Positions 4,460 through 5,333 of a DNA stretch of 5,333 bases are shown in pieces. The notes under the pieces were generated by a model. That model did no database searches, was not told the origin of the DNA, and was given only the letters and a program-made list of their open reading frames with translations. The translations under genes were made by a program, and so were the position numbers. The stretch's first letter is position 1, and each line of letters begins with the position of its first letter. Source of the DNA: Candidatus Woesearchaeota archaeon (lineage in GTDB: Archaea; Nanobdellota; Nanobdellia; Woesearchaeales; WJKV01). The stretch spans positions 1-5,333 of the forward strand of contig JAHWHI010000077.1 of NCBI GenBank assembly GCA_019323355.1, in the 5' to 3' direction.

Positions 4460-5333
4460 ATGGCAGACTTGGGAGAAGGGACTAATAAACAGGGTTTTGT
4501 AGTCGGTTTCGATGTCGGTTCTGATTCTGTGCATTACGCTGTATTGGATTCTAATCTAGGTCCTAGAGGAAGAATACATAAGACAGGCACTGTTGTCCAC
4601 CACGGAAATCCAACACACGCTGTTGGCAAGGCTTTTAATGATATTATTGAATGGCTCGAAGATGGGGGCTTTAGCCTTGACAATCTTATAAGCACTCCTT
4701 TCACTGGTGAAGGAGGGGAACTGATTGCCAAAAAAACAGGATGCCTCTTTAAGCATGATTCTGTGACAATTCCGCTAGGCGCTTCTATGATAGAAACAGG
4801 AGCAAAATATGTCTTCCATATCGGTGCCAAAAGTCCATATTTCTTTGATCTTGAGCAGACAATCGAAAATGGAGATAAAATAAGTTTTTCACCTGACGCT
4901 GGAACCGGAACAAAATGCGGAGGCGGATCTGGAATTCTTATCGAGAAACAGATGCGAAGGCTGTATCTGAAACGTGTATTAGCTGAAGATGATTCCTCAG
5001 CTTCTGATATCCGTGATTTAATATTTGATTACGCTGAACAGGAAGTAGAAGCTGCAACACTTGACATAGAGGTTGGAGGAAGGTGCGGTGTTGTCATCCA
5101 ATCTGATATGATACATCTTCAGAACCTGAAATATCCTGTTAATGCTATTGTCAAAGGGATGCTTAATACGATTGCCAGAAATTACAGGAGTGATGTTGTA
5201 AGAACGAGAAAGTTGAAGCTTCCGTCTAGAAGCAAAGCAGTATTCACCGGAGGTCTTGCAAAGAACAGGTTCATCAAGGATGAACTTCAAAGGCTTTTTG
5301 GTTTTGATTTAGAAGTGCCTGATAATTTTCATC
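4460..5333 (+). CDS. BadF/BadG/BcrA/BcrD-family 2-hydroxyacyl-CoA dehydratase-type activase (3' partial)
   Basis: The first 291 codons are present and the frame is open to the window end. Proteins of this ASKHA-fold family use ATP and a [4Fe-4S] cluster bridging two subunits to push an electron into 2-hydroxyacyl-CoA dehydratases, benzoyl-CoA reductases or related enzymes in anaerobes. Visible motifs: phosphate-1 loop GFDVGSDSVHYAVLD at 16-30; Cys153 in TKCGGGSGILIEKQ; Cys209 in GGRCGVVIQSDMIHLQ; adenosine-side motif FTGGLAKNRF at 262-271, followed by LEVPDNF. The two cysteines match the cluster ligands of HgdC (Cys127 and Cys166), but they are 56 rather than 39 residues apart. The usual GGQDSK loop is replaced by GAKSPY at 122-127. 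The segments VVHHGNP and QSDMIHLQ recall, from memory, the activase modules of large multidomain activase-dehydratase proteins, so the full product may be long. ATG 4460 is the first start after an in-frame stop at 4424-4426. The partner and substrate are unknown. Confidence 0.85.
   Translation, partial: MADLGEGTNKQGFVVGFDVGSDSVHYAVLDSNLGPRGRIHKTGTVVHHGNPTHAVGKAFNDIIEWLEDGGFSLDNLISTPFTGEGGELIAKKTGCLFKHDSVTIPLGASMIETGAKYVFHIGAKSPYFFDLEQTIENGDKISFSPDAGTGTKCGGGSGILIEKQMRRLYLKRVLAEDDSSASDIRDLIFDYAEQEVEAATLDIEVGGRCGVVIQSDMIHLQNLKYPVNAIVKGMLNTIARNYRSDVVRTRKLKLPSRSKAVFTGGLAKNRFIKDELQRLFGFDLEVPDNFH

Overview
This window reads as archaeal. It carries an archaeal 20S proteasome beta subunit, an archaeal CPSF1/FttA-type KH-metallo-beta-lactamase-beta-CASP ribonuclease and a MinD/ParA-type ATPase. 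TATA/BRE-like promoters replace bacterial -35/-10 boxes, and start signals are mixed: one Shine-Dalgarno with a TTG start, others without any Shine-Dalgarno. The AT-leaning composition, compact spacing and a 2-hydroxyacyl-CoA dehydratase-type activase suggest an anaerobic archaeon. A DPANN lineage such as Woesearchaeota or Pacearchaeota is my guess, but the sequence alone does not prove the phylum.

Layout, all genes on the + strand. (1) 1-858: C-terminal part of a probably secreted or cell-surface protein with beta-sandwich/Ig-like character and one EF-hand/dockerin-like calcium loop; its 5' end lies outside the window. (2) 916-1740: MinD-like deviant-Walker ATPase with a TTG start and a clear Shine-Dalgarno. 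It has a MinD-like amphipathic membrane-targeting motif and an Asp-to-Asn change in switch I. (3) 1789-2433: proteasome beta subunit psmB with an intact catalytic set. (4) 2475-4376: aCPSF1/FttA, complete, 41 bases after psmB. (5) 4460-5333: N-terminal 291 codons of a BadF/BadG/BcrA/BcrD-family activase, running off the right end.

Regulation: psmB has a BRE/TATA element overlapping the minD stop codon, a second TATA, and a 12-bp imperfect inverted repeat (11 of 12 pairs) in its upstream region. psmB and aCPSF1 are probably co-transcribed, a pairing also known from other archaea. After aCPSF1 comes a short hairpin with a T-tract, then a promoter spaced for a leaderless activase mRNA.

The genes do not form one obvious pathway. 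Protein degradation (psmB) and RNA 3'-end formation (aCPSF1) form a conserved housekeeping pair, while the flanking genes deal with the cell surface, spatial organisation and anaerobic metabolism. I found no CRISPR array, mobile element, tRNA or rRNA. I do not see a wholly new system; the points most worth a second look are the psmB upstream inverted repeat, the altered MinD switch I and the unusual activase motifs.
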